Below the pieces are notes generated by a model. The model searched no databases, was not told the DNA's origin, and worked only from the letters and a program-made list of their open reading frames with translations. A stretch of 60,000 bases of DNA from Cristatella mucedo (lineage: Eukaryota > Bryozoa > Phylactolaemata > Cristatellidae). Positions 1 through 34,700 of this stretch are shown here, piece by piece; position 1 is the first letter of the stretch; each line of letters begins with the position of its first letter. The position numbers were made by a program, and so were the translations under genes. The DNA lies in contig WPIO01000012.1 of assembly GCA_009760855.2 (NCBI GenBank), positions 7,625,501-7,685,500 on the forward strand, given 5' to 3'.

Positions 1-21496
<21,496 letters not shown>

Positions 21497-22525
21497 GCTG
21501 CCACCTGCCGAAACCGCCGGAGCGCGCACGCCCCGAGTCAGCCGCAGCAGCCCGCTAGCAGTGCTGTACGGATTGGGGGCGGATCGGCGAGGCGACGGCC
21601 GCACGCGATGACGTGCAGGGGAGGGGACGTGTGGCGCCGGATGCCTGCCCGGTCTAAGCTGCCTGCGCTGCCGCCGTCAGCAGAGCAGAGCCGCTACTAC
21701 AAGCACGTCTGGCTGCTGCTTCTGTTAGTTATTCATGTACCAGTAGCTAGAGCAGCATCCTCGTCTTTTTTTCATAGCCTCGGCGCCCCGTGTCTTAGCA
21801 AAGCTGCAGACATTCGAACTCGGCCTGTATTTTGGGCAAGCAGCAAGTCGCAGTGGTGGCATGGCAGCCGGGTCGTGATGATTCTAAGCAGCTGTAGGTC
21901 TGCCGGGCTGTATGAGCTGGGGGGTGGTATGCGCAGCAGCGTAGCTTTAAGTCCATGGGGGTAGAATGTCAGCACTGTGACCCGATTCAACTGGTTGCAA
22001 GGACGTCTGAAGCATTCTGTGTTATTGCCTTCATTGCTGGCTGGTTCAGCCGCTATGTCTAGCGAAATACAGCAGCAGCGGCTGCAGTGTGAGACAGCAG
22101 CGGCTGCAGTGTGAGACAGCAGCGGCTGCAGTGTGAGACAGCAGCGGCTGCAGTGTGAGACAGCAGCGGCTGCAGTGTGAGACAGCAGCGGCTGCAGTGT
22201 GAGACAGCAGCATTGCTGTTGCAGACCTGCGCACCGGTGCGGGCAGTGGCAGCATCGTACAGGGTATTACCAAAGCATTTGTATCGTCCCTCTAGGTAGA
22301 GCAGTGTGCTGCTTCCAGCGAGCTGATCCAGGTGGCTGCTACATGCTCGCTGCCGGCTTAACATCGCACGACATTGTGCGTCGTGACGCTCAAGATATAA
22401 GCTGCTACGCTCTATCGCTAGAACTTGCTGCTGCTTCAGCCGACCTGTTATGGAGAAACGTCGGACGGGAAACGTCTTGCTAATGTAAGCTTTATGTACA
22501 GATAGGTGTAGCAATACTGAATAAA
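21497..22525 (+). other. Probable Smad 3' UTR, ending near an AATAAA signal
   Basis: No further coding exon is apparent after the Smad stop. The first canonical polyadenylation signal I see on this strand is AATAAA at 22520-22525, giving a 3' UTR of about 1 kb. The stretch is GC-rich near the stop and includes the 22-bp minisatellite at 22076-22207. The UTR extent is inference. Confidence 0.45.
22076..22207. repeat. 22-bp minisatellite, six tandem copies
   Basis: The unit GCAGCGGCTGCAGTGTGAGA followed by CA recurs six times with almost no variation. It lies in the probable Smad 3' UTR, 527 bases beyond the DHRS12-like stop. On the minus strand it reads as an open Ser/His/Cys/Leu repeat, which I take to be fortuitous. 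Confidence 0.95.
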
Positions 22526-22733
22526 GACGCGCTTCAACACAGCCTTGCCTGCACGGGAGACTGAACTGAAACAGCTTATAGAAAGCATTCTGTCGAGGTG
22601 ACGCACGCTGATAAGAGTATTCTCCTCGTGTCCGACACCCGAGTCTTACACGATCTGTCTCCTCGCTAAGCGACTGGCTGGTAGACAGACAGACTGCTTG
22701 CTGTCCCTGTTGTGGGCTGACCCAGTGAAGTGC

Positions 22734-22864
22734 TCAAATCTGACTAGAGGTTGGCTTTTGGTAAGCCACTGCCAATTTATCGACTTTCTTCATAAACAGT
22801 CTCTCGTCGTCTTCACCAGTAGCTGTCCACGACAGTGGCAAGTGAGTGTTTACAGCTTTTCTGT
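22734..22864 (-). CDS. DHRS12: DHRS12-like exon 8 and stop
   Basis: The acceptor ATTGCAG precedes [20 protein letters not shown] and then [21 protein letters not shown] is at 22736-22734. The DRKxVxTHLPL block is the conserved DHRS12 C-terminus. I see no canonical AATAAA on the minus strand in the next 700 bases; a CATAAA variant lies near 22491. Confidence 0.94.
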
Positions 22865-25711
22865 CTGCAATGGAGATGGACAGTTCCAAACATTGACGAT
22901 TAAAAGCCTTTGCACTATGCTGAGAGTACTGCAACGGTCACAAGTACCGCACAGTCTTGTCTGTTTAGCCAGGGGGAGCAGCTCAGTCTGCTTAGCCAGA
23001 GGGATGCAGCACGGCCTTGGAAGCCCCTGCCTTACTGTATGTTGCTGCTGAGCTTAATGGTGCTTGTATCACATGCCACCAAAACGGTAGCTGCTTGATA
23101 CAGCACACGCGGGACGATACCTCATACTAGTACCTTAAGAATACGGTTGAGCAAGTCAGTTAGGAGCTAAAGTAAAATCAGCTGGTGGTTCGTGAGCACA
23201 CAGGAGTATGGAACCCAGATAGGTACGTCGGTGCAAGCAGAAAAAGGATCTAGCAAATTGATTCGATTATAATTATAATAATGCACTTGATAAAGAGACC
23301 CTCAGAGAACTCAATCTCTTTCTAGGTGCTTTACATTATCTGCAAAGCGAACCGCGTTTGAATGGTGAGTAATAGCGTGCTTGATAAACAACATGAATAA
23401 CATGGTTGGGGTGACCTGCACAGCGTAAGCATGCAAGTGTGGTTAGTGGCAGCATGCAACAGTGTAAGAACGCATAAGCACATACAATGCAAATCACAGG
23501 GACTCACTAAATGCTGTCCTAAATAGGTATTTTGTCCTTTTTAAATGCGGTCAAGTGAGGGGATGTTGTTACGAAAGTCGGGAGTGAGTTCCAGGCTTTG
23601 GGAGCATAAAAACTAAATGTAAATGCACGGTCTCCAAAGGATTTAAGGTTTGTATCGTACCCCAAGGTAGAGCAGTGTGCAGCTTCTTCGATTGATAAGA
23701 AGCCAGTTAAAGAAGCTAAGAAGTGTTAACAATATGGCATTTGACCACCGACCTGGCGAGCAGCACCAGCCACGGTTGATTAAGAACGAGAGGCATGAAC
23801 TAAGGGAATTGCAGTTATTCAGGCGCGATGTCACAAAACTGTGAACTAGTTTGGCTGTCGTACTCCGTTCTCACCTGAAAATAGGGCCGACTTAACAATG
23901 GAATGTACACGTCTCGTGATAAGCCGTTTTGGAGTAGCATGCCCGGATTACAGGCTGCAGTCACTGAAGTGATGTCGATGTAAGAATATATGGGTGGGAT
24001 GTACGAATCTGTGGGTTAGATCTTTTGAATGTCCAGCAGGGGCATGTTTCGAGTCGGTAGGTAGGGTAGTTCCTGGCCGTAAATGCATAGCAAACTGATC
24101 AGACATATCCACATGATCAGAGTTTGATTAGAGGCACTGCTAAGCAACCCAAGTCATTGATGGGAAGCTTAAAAAGTAATTCATTAGAGTGAAAGAGAAT
24201 GTGGGGATATACAAGTAATAGAACCTTGAATTCGGTATGCGTAATGTATAATATGCATGCGTATGTATAATATGTGTGAGTAATGTGGCAGTAGCAATGC
24301 TTACAAAAGTGAAGCTTAGCTGTCGAGGATGGCCACAAATGCGTTGCCAAATTCTTGTACTATTGTCTAGCTCAAAGTATGGAGATATGACTGGAGCTGA
24401 TGTGCCCCATCTAGCAAAAGGTCATTTTGCAGAGGCATCGAAATTCCATGCAGATGCTATACACCGACCAAACAAATTTTAGGGGTTAAGCTCTTTACTT
24501 TTGGATTGCGATTGGTTTGGACACGGCTAATACAATGGTATTATTTTAATTTGAGCAAGCCAGCTGTCATCAAGTTGTAACTACAAGTGTAACTACTAGA
24601 GCTGCAAGGAAGCTGTGCTAATCTTGAGGTGCTAGAAGGCAGGTTGTCAAAGCACGTGTACACACGTGCCCAAGTCATCTTCGTAGAAATGAAAGCCTAG
24701 ATTGTACTTTCTGATAAAATCGCCCTAGAGGAAATAAATTGTGAAAGGGGAAATCGTGCACTAAGTTGGAAGCTAAACCAAATGCAGTGCCAGCGACGCA
24801 CAGACAAAATGACAGGTGCTCACGACGGAAAGTGGTATTACCAATGGTGTTCACATACCGAAAGGAGATCGAGCAGAGAGGCCTAACTTACAGCAACATT
24901 CCTGAGAAGGTCGTAATTGATTTGCAGTAGTGCTGACTCCGGATTAGCTTTATATCTTGACGAACTTGCTAGGCTTGATGCTTTAAGGTATGAGTTTAGC
25001 TGGTCATTTGTGTCTTTGATAGGAATACCACGACCGAGAGAAGAAGTAATTCATATTAAGAAAGAAGTAATTCATATTAAGTAAGAGTAGAAGTAATTCA
25101 TATTCTCACGATCTCTAGGTGACTTCTTAATGAGACACACAAAATACAAGCTGATTTAACAGTAGGCTATCCCCACTGCTTACAGAGCAATAAAGGATTG
25201 CTCAGCACAGGATTCGAAACCACGACCTCGGGACCGAGATCATGAAAAGCAACTGCCTTACCTAACGTGCCATCACGGCTCACCAACACATTCGAAGAAT
25301 GCAAGGTAAAAACTTAAGGCTAAGGACATATTTAATATATTAGTAGGGTGGCTGCTGCAAATCCAAGCATCTCAAGGCAGTATGTGGTGTTATATAGGGC
25401 ATTACCAGGGTTGAACAAAGCTGTTCGTCATGGCACCAATACCATCATTCGAGCACTGTGCAGGTCCCGACTTAGTTCCTGTTCCTTACCAAGACCCGTG
25501 GCCTTACAAGATGCACCAGATTAATTGGAAACAAAACGAACACTCGAGGAAATGTTACAATGAGGGAGAGGAGGATAAAGTCAGTTTCGGCCAACTGTTG
25601 GCACCTTGTGGCAACTTTTGACAAGTTCTTCGACAAGTACTTAAAGAGTACATACAACCGTTGGATACTGGCCCTTGCTGAGGCTACTTACTAACCAATG
25701 TTTGGATGTTC

Positions 25712-25742
<31 letters not shown>

Positions 25743-28700
25743 TGATATCGTACCCTCAGAGAACTCAATCTCTTTCTAGGCACTTTACATTTGCAGCAAA
25801 GAAAGCACAAACGAATGTAGTATTTACTACTACTTTCATGTAAGTGTGATTTAATGCACGGCTACCAAATCTAGCTATACAATGGCCTTACAATGCTAAG
25901 AAGAGCATACTGAGAAAATTCACGAGTTGGAAGCCTTAACAGACTACATAACTACGGTGACAAAAACGAAATTCACGAGTTTTTTCTTCCTCACATGCAA
26001 AACGATTTCAAGACTACACGATAATCACTTCCGATAAAGCTGCTGGTATGACTGCTGCCTTCTGCTAACACTCTTACCATACCTTACATAAAAACAATAC
26101 TAATTTGGTTGTAGCCCAATTTTGGGTAATGAGAATATTGTAACTGCACGTCTATTGCACAACTACCAACTTAAGACTCGGAGAACTAGTAGGATTCACC
26201 AGTTAATGATGCTGATGCTTCCAATATCAAAATAACATAAACAAATGCCGCCTAGCCCAGGTACTCACTAAAGCAAAGGTAGAGTGGGTGGGACAGATCA
26301 TAGCTCGATTATTCACGTTTGAGGCAACACCATTACTAACATACACATACTGTTTTTTTTTTTACTGCTGTTCAAGCTTTATTTCAGTACAAAATACTTT
26401 GCTGTAAATACCTCAACATGCATTCATACACAAATGTCATTTAAGAACTACATAGGGTGCAGCTTTTTCGGTTGAATGGAACACTTTCAATGGTAAGTTG
26501 CTTGGTTTGGCAGTTGGCAGCTTAGCCACTAGACAAGAGCCAACCAATAATGGCATAATTGTCGATCATACCCACATCACTTCACACAAACACACCAACA
26601 AATTTGATACCACTGCATTGATAGAAGCACAAGACATGTTCTGTTGCTTAATTCTGCCCCCCCCCACTGGGTTGGTGGATCAAGTACCCAACAAAGTTGG
26701 TTGTGATACTTGGCAGCCTTCGTATGACCCACCCAAGCTGTATTGATATGCCTGGTTCCACTATCTCCTACAAGAATTAGAGTGCACACTCACCATATTA
26801 GACAACTAACGAATGATTAAGCAATGCATGATTAACCGATGCATTTCCCAAGCAGGTCCTCAGCTCAGGATGTTCTTTCCAAGATGTACTCACATCCTTC
26901 TATCTAACACAAGAACAATGGCATGATCTCAGAAGGATGCAGTTTGAAAGAGGTATGCGAGACAATATCTCTGCAATCAAATTAGATCATGAATTTGGCT
27001 TACCTCTATTTGGTCAATAGATTATCCTATTATACACACATGCACCTACCTGTGGCTTCAGGATCGAGAACTACCCATCCGACCACCGTCATCATCACTA
27101 ACATGATCACTCTCATTGATCTTTTGTTTGTGTGATCCTAATACCCTCAACCCTTGTCTGTTCTCTGCCGACGTTAATAGAAGTACCTTAAGATGTTCAA
27201 TTCAGCCCAAGATCATCACAACATAATATAGTAAATTTGCATAGCACCCTCAGAGAACTCTTTCAAGGCACTTTACAGATTATGTATAGAAAGCAATACC
27301 AAATGATTGGTGGTAACATCCTCAAACAGATAGCATAGTGCAAGCCGGTTTAAGTACACGAAGAATGAATCAAAAAGACATTACAGGATGTTCCTTTTTG
27401 CTAACACCAAATGCAAGTGATACATTGGTTAGGTTTCAAAAACAAAGTGAATTTTAAAACTCTTAATAATGGCTTGGAACATAAATCACGAAATCTCCAA
27501 TATAAATTTCAGTGACAAACTTAAATCTCAGGACGTGGTCATCTTCATTTCCTTTTAGCTAAGCCTTAACTCAAATTATTTTCTATGTTAAAACCTTCGA
27601 TTGTCTTTGAGGTTGCCAAAGGGTTAGCCAGAAGCTTCCTCTGTAATCCGATAAAATTGACTTAACATCTTAAGCACTTGATCAGCAGTACCAGAACATG
27701 CTACTCATTGCAGAAAGCACAGCAGTGCAGTTACACAGACGGCTAGGGCTAGTGTTTCTCCACCAAGATACAGGTACCATTACAGCAGACAGCTCTCGGG
27801 AGGATAGGGAGGGAGGTGGCAAACCGTTCTACATTAGCCCTAGTCGAAGCAGGACGAGGACGATTGCAAACTCGTGGATACAGAGTTAAGCCAAAAAAAC
27901 TTGACATCAAAAGCAGACATAGGTATATGCTACCCGTACCCAGAAAAAAGAGGCCACTGGGCAAGCGCTTGATATCTGCTGCAGCAGCCAGCCAGACAAC
28001 CGTGTCGGCTCCTTCCTCCGGTGTCCGAAGTCGATCCTTCAATGAGTTGTAGAAGCCGGGCATTGCCTCCTGAAGAGCTACAAAATCACACAAAAAATCC
28101 GTGATATGGCATAGGAGTTCACTTTCTGATTAAGGAAAGACATGGGCACCCATCCACAGGCACACTCAAGAAAAAGTAAGTCATAATTCCATAGGAGTTC
28201 ATTGGGAGGGCCAGCAAGTTACAACCACATTTCAAAAGTATGCCGATCTGGAATCCGGAAAATTCAATTCATCATAAAAGACCTAAAGTATGCTGTTTGC
28301 TTGCTCTTCAGTCAGCTGTATTAGCATGTATGCCGATGGTATTCTCATTCTAGCACAAAATTAGTAGCTTAATCGATTAACAGCAGATTATGCTAGGATC
28401 ATGGGTAAGCAAACCTTTGCAAATAATACAGACGCCTTACTTGGTACACATATTAAATAATCTAGCAGTAATGAGGAATTTCCATAATATGGAGGGAAGC
28501 CGTGTGGCTAAAAATCAGGAGAAACTATTACTTGCAAGAACCCCTAATGCAGATGCTGACATACCAGGCTACATCTATGAAACCGGACAGTCAAATTAGG
28601 GTAATAATAATAGCAATGCATTTGTTTATCACCCTCAAAAAACGGAATCAATAATTCTTATAGCATGCTTTCGCGACCTTGATCCCGAGGTCGTGGGTTC

Positions 28701-31700
28701 GATTCCTGCGGCGGGCGATTCTTTATCGCCACTGCAAGCAGTGGTGATAGCCGTAAAGGCTCTTCTGTCGCTATACAAAAAAGAGGCTGCTTAATCAGCT
28801 AGGATTTATTTATTTATAGCAAGGGAGTTAAGAGAGTTTGACATGTTGGAAGACTGGGAGGAATCAAAGCATAGGTACAGCTTTGTGCAGCATGTATACA
28901 AATAAAAGCCTAGATTGTGCTTGGCGATTAAATCGGCAAGAGGGAGAGTATAAAGCCCTGAAGTAACCCGACTTTAGTGGTTCCTCGGATGACTGTCGTC
29001 TGTCTACATTAAAGCAGTAAGAACAGATGTAAAAATATCTCATGAACCCATAAGTCATAGGAGTCGGATTTATAAGAATTAAATAAGTAATAATGATAAT
29101 AATTCATTTGTATAGCACCCTAACAGAACATAGTCTATATCCAGGCGCTTTGCATAAGCAGCAGGGCTGGAGCCCACGACTAGTTAAAGGCGAGCATCTT
29201 GACCCTGGGCCAAACTAGGGCGACACCATGGCTACCTGCAAACGGCTTATAACAAATTTTTGGAGGGGAAAACGTGTGTAGCACACTGAAGAAGAATGTA
29301 GGGATGACATATTTTATTAACTGATTTGGCTACGGTCCCCTTTTCACAGTCAGTTTCCTGCTGGTCAGCAAAGGCCATCTAAGTAGTCATCCACATCAAA
29401 ACCCCGGTTAACTCGACTATCCCTGATGGAACATGTAACATAGGTTGTTATATGCTGCAGCTGCAGCAACTAAACTGCAATGCTAGCCAGATTCAATAAA
29501 CTATCGACACATAAGATATTTTGGATCCATTTTGCCTCTTGGCTATGACGATATAAGTAGAAAACTCAGCCACTTGAAAAATGACAGATTTATTAGCAGA
29601 GTTTTGTCGGATTTTCTATGGCAAGCATCTGCCTTAAATGAACTCGATAACAATTCCTTGAAATAGTATAAAGGAACCGTCCAATATTACGATATGCTAA
29701 AATGGTAAGTAATAGATAAATTATTGCTACTCAACCTGACGATCCAAAGTTCGAGAATCTCATAACACTTGGCTAAATTATTTACCAAGCCATAAAACTT
29801 GCAAATAATTCAAGGCTTTTCCATTCCATACGAATCAAACTGGTTACCAGTAATCAATGAGTGGCAGCACTAAACATAAATTTAAAACGTCGTTCATGGC
29901 CCACTGTGGCTCAAGCAGAACAATCATTGCATGCCAAAAACACCAGTTGTCACACAGCAACCCATGCATACTATAACAACTGACAGGCAATACAAGCTAT
30001 TTGGAGTGCTGCAGTTCCCAAATGAAGCAAAACAAAGCTCAAGATTAGTCAGCATGCCGTTGGCTCAACTCCACTTACCTAGGGTGTCAGCCCATCCTGG
30101 ATGCATGCAGGAGAAGTGGACATTGGTATGCTTCTGGGCAAGCTGCTGAGTCATGACGACCATCTGTCGTTTGTTCTGAGCATAGACCGCCGTACCATCA
30201 AACTTGTTCATTTTCTCGGACTGAAGATCACTGTGATTCAATTTCTGTGTCAGCATGCCACCGGAAGACACCATGATCTGGGAAAGAATAATAATAATAA
30301 TAATAATAATAATACACCTGTATAGCACCCTCAGAGAACTTATTTCATTCTAGGCACTTTACAGATGCTGTATAAAAAGCATTACCAAATGATTGGTGGT
30401 AACATCCACAAGCAGCAGGCACACTTTAAGCACGCATATGCACATGAAGGACGAATCACAGAGACCCACTAGAAAAGCACCGCAATGATTCGAATGTAAA
30501 TTTTGCCCAATGCTGCTGATTAATACCTTACAACAAGGAAGCACAATACAGCAAATCAAGAGTACTAAATAGTGCTAGTCCACGCATATAAGTAATGTGC
30601 CGATATTGCATAGCAAAGAAGCATCATGCCACATTTACCATTATTCCCATTGACTATAAAGCAAAAGTCATCTTAAGCCTGATGCACTAAACATTAGAGG
30701 GATAGAGTATGCAAGGCACAGTCAGTATGAAATAAGCCTCCAGTTGTGAAAAACGGTACTGCTGCGCAAAAGATGTGTTAGCCTACAACACTTCACAGGC
30801 TGAGGTCAGCAGCATTATAGAAAAGGAATAGAAAAAAGGAATATTAAATGCCGGCCGATTCAAAAGCCTCATCTATAAAGAAGTAAAATAGCCATAGCGG
30901 CTATCACTTTACTTGCAGCAAGCGATAAAAGCAGGCAATAAAGGATTTAGTGCCAGAACACACGACCACCTGGGAAGCGTAGTGAGGTGAAGAGTATCTT
31001 ACTCTCCCCCAAGACCCAGATGCAAAAGTGATGGTTAACTGATTCAATAGCCTCAATTACGTTGCAGCAGAACAGCCTCAGCAGCTATTACCCTGCAAGT
31101 GGAAGTGAAGCATCATTATTATCTAGTGCTTCTTATTCTATTAGAACACCTACCTCTTAAAATGAACTCTGCCAATATCTAATATATCCTGTAGCATCTG
31201 CACGACATCTGGGTGTTCTATTTCAAGTGAACTTTCACTAGACGATAACGCCAGCTCTACAGACGTCTGCCCAGTTTCAGCTATGTAATATCGCAAAAAT
31301 TAAGGCGTGCTAACACAGGGAAACCATATTTAAGTTGGTTCATGCATTCGTGACATCCTGTCTCGATTCCTGTAACTCACTGCCTGCAGGTCTTCCTGCC
31401 TGTGTCATACGACACTTACAATTGGTGCAAAACTCTTCTGCCAGATTTGTCTATCCTGAGTGCCACAGCTACCAGAAGCTAAACATCGCATCTATTTACC
31501 ACAACATTTAGTGGGTTCGTGTGATTTGTCTTTTGTGTGCTTGTGCGTGCTGACACTGTGCATGCTGCCACTAACCATGTTTGCATGCTGACCTTGTGCC
31601 AGTCACATCTAACCACGTTATGCTTGTTGACATTGAGCATGCTACCACTAAGCATTCAATCATGCTTCCTTTGCGGAAAATGTGCTAATGTGCCTAATGC

Positions 31701-34700
31701 GTCTCCAGTGACTAGAAAGAGATTGAGTTCTCTTAATACAAATGTATCATAACAATTAATATTATAAATGTTACCACATCACATTTCTTCTTGCCTACCT
31801 AAAGTGGCTCCTAATCAAATAGCACATCGAGTTAAAGGCTTTGTCACTCCCTTGTTGGTCCCTTCATTTTCCTTCTCCAGCCAATCTATCAGAACTACTT
31901 CTTCCACAAGGCTAGGAATCGTACCACCAGCTCTTCTGAGTCACGCTGCTTAGCTGTGCCTCGAACCAACCTCGAATCCTTTAGTGACTCAATTCATTCA
32001 TCGGTGACTCAATTCATTAAGCAGTGCTGCAAACTAACCTCAAATCCTTTGGAGACCATGTCATTAGTTTGTAGCACCCAGGTGTAAGCTGTTTGCTCTC
32101 TACGACCTCCCTAAGTCGTGGGTTTGAGTAATGAGCTTGCAGTGGGCAAAGCGGTATCGCTGCAAGCAGTTGTGATAGTGACCATGGCTTTTCTGGTGCT
32201 ACACAGATGAGTCTGCAGAATTAGCTAACCTTGCTTACACCTTTTTAACTCCATATGCCCCCGAAAGCCTGGAACTCACTACCGACTGACGTCACGACAT
32301 TTCCTGACTTGACATTTAAAAAAAAGCTACAAATGCAACATTTCCTTACAAAATGTGCTGGATCCTTGTGAAATGTCCTTTGTGCTTATGAGTGCTAACA
32401 CCGTGCATGCCATCACTAACCACACGCTTCCTTTAAAGCATATTTAAAGTGCCTAGAGAGATTTAATTCTCTTAGGGTGCTATAAGCATTTCTTACTCTT
32501 ATTATTATTACTATCATTAAGATCATCAAGGCAACACATCTTCGCAACGATGCAGCTTATCGCGATGGTGACAGTCTTACGACTCTGGCATCCTGACTTC
32601 TTTCCAGCAGTGGCAGCAGACTAGTAGTCAAGATATAAACACCTGCAAGAATGGCACAAAGTTGGCTAGCCAGTGGTTGCAACTCATTGCAACGACTCCA
32701 ATAATCATTAAAAGCGGTCACAGAGCGATACAAACAAGAAGTTAACACTCTATTATTACTGCAGTCCGAGGACTCAGCGATGGAGATCATGAAGCAGCTA
32801 GCTACAGGATATGTGACCCATGCGTATCTATTGGACTAACAGCACGGCACTGAAATGACAATTAACTACTACCAGCACTTGCAGTGACAAAAAGCTCAAT
32901 ATTACGAATTTCCAGTGCACACGGGAAGACTAAAAATCTTAAAAATACTTTCTGGACCGATATCAAGATGTCCCCTGATGTAACGATATTTAAATCGAAG
33001 CAAAAACCTGCCTGCATCTCACCCCATTTGCTTCATCTAGCTGATCACCCTGCATGAGTTTGTACAAACTGCAAGTTTTGAGGTTATTATCACTAACAGT
33101 TTCTTTTTCACACTAAGAGAAATGCTTAGAAAATGATTTAGTTCTCTTAGGGCATTATAGTAACACATTAATATATTACTATTACTATAATCAATTTCTT
33201 TTGTTTCTCTGGTTGTTTCAGGGTTGCACTGCCAAGGGCGCCCCTTTACCAATGAAGCATGTGAAGGCTACAGAGCCTCTTGGGCAATGTGGCATATGAG
33301 CAGGCTATGCTGCTCCTTGATCGATGTATTAAGGCGGTCGGCATAGGATGTTGGGGCAGAATGCAGAGTGAGAGGGGTGAAGAGAGCTGTGCTTCCCTCT
33401 AGCTCACGGAGAATGAATAACCTGGTGGTGCTTATCATGGGGCTAGCGTTTTCTGTTTTGCGCGACTACAACGATGTGCCTACAGCATCTAATAGGTACA
33501 TTAAACGACTTAACATCGGGCAGTCTGTTCACACAAGGACTAGGCTTACTGGAACTACCTATTATTTTATGAGAGGGGAAATAGCAGCTGGCCCTTATGA
33601 TACTTGGAATGAAACTGAAACGGCAGACTATAACCTAGACTATGCAACCACAGCAGACAGACAAACGTCTTTAAAATTTTAGATGACAATAAGGAAACGG
33701 CCCCTATCACAGGAGTTGCACATGGGAAGGACTTAGGACACCAAAAACGAGCAAAACAGCCATAATGCAGAGACGAATTCCATTCTCGTTTCGTAAAGGC
33801 AGAAAAAACTGCTATAATGTATACTAATTTCTGTTTTCCAAAATAAAGTACCAATGATGTCACTCAATGTTTGGCAATTTGAGAGGACAAACTTGAGCTC
33901 TGATATGCAAAATATATCCACGTGATATGTGGCTGCTATTGCCGCTTATCTTGCCTTATCGATGTAAGTTGACTCGTGGGAATATTTGCACCCTATTTTA
34001 ATGGTTATTAATATAATAATAATAATATTGCACTTGATAAAGCGCCCTCAGAGTTAATCTCTTTCTAGGCGCTTTACATTTGCTGCAAAGTGATACGCAA
34101 TAGAATAGTAAGTAAAATCATGCTTGAAAAATAAACAAAATGAATAACATGGTTAGGGGTTACATGCACTGGGTCAGCATGCAAATGTGGTTAGTGGCAG
34201 CATGAACAGTGTCAGCACGCATAAGCACATTAGAATAAAAGGATGTGGCATGGATGATAGCGCACCGACGTGGCATGCATATTGGCATCGAAGGCAACGA
34301 CAACATGTCGGACTATAGTTGAGTATCACAAACATGTCTTGAACTTAGTCACCGATGCAAGAGAAACAAAAATTTTAGCTTCTGAATCGATTTAGCATCT
34401 GGCTTTCACCCATGACTTGTTTGTGCATCTACAGGTATACTTCGTGCCAGAGATCGACTTACCAAGCACATTGGTTGCAAAGTTCTTCTCCAGGCCATCA
34501 TTGTCCACGATTCTCTCCTGCACCATGCAGCCAGCATTGTTTACCTACATTTGCCTCCAGAGATTGAGCTTTATGCAAAGAAACGGGCCGAAAAAGAACC
34601 ACTGATTTAACTACACCCATGCATTATAGGCAGGTAAGGTGAACGTACAAATATGCTAGGCATTAGTGCACAGCACAGATAGCTACTAGCAGCAGCCAAA

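Noticed and set aside
22076-22207. The 22-bp repeats as a possible CRISPR-like array
   Set aside because: The units adjoin with no spacers, and the host is an animal.
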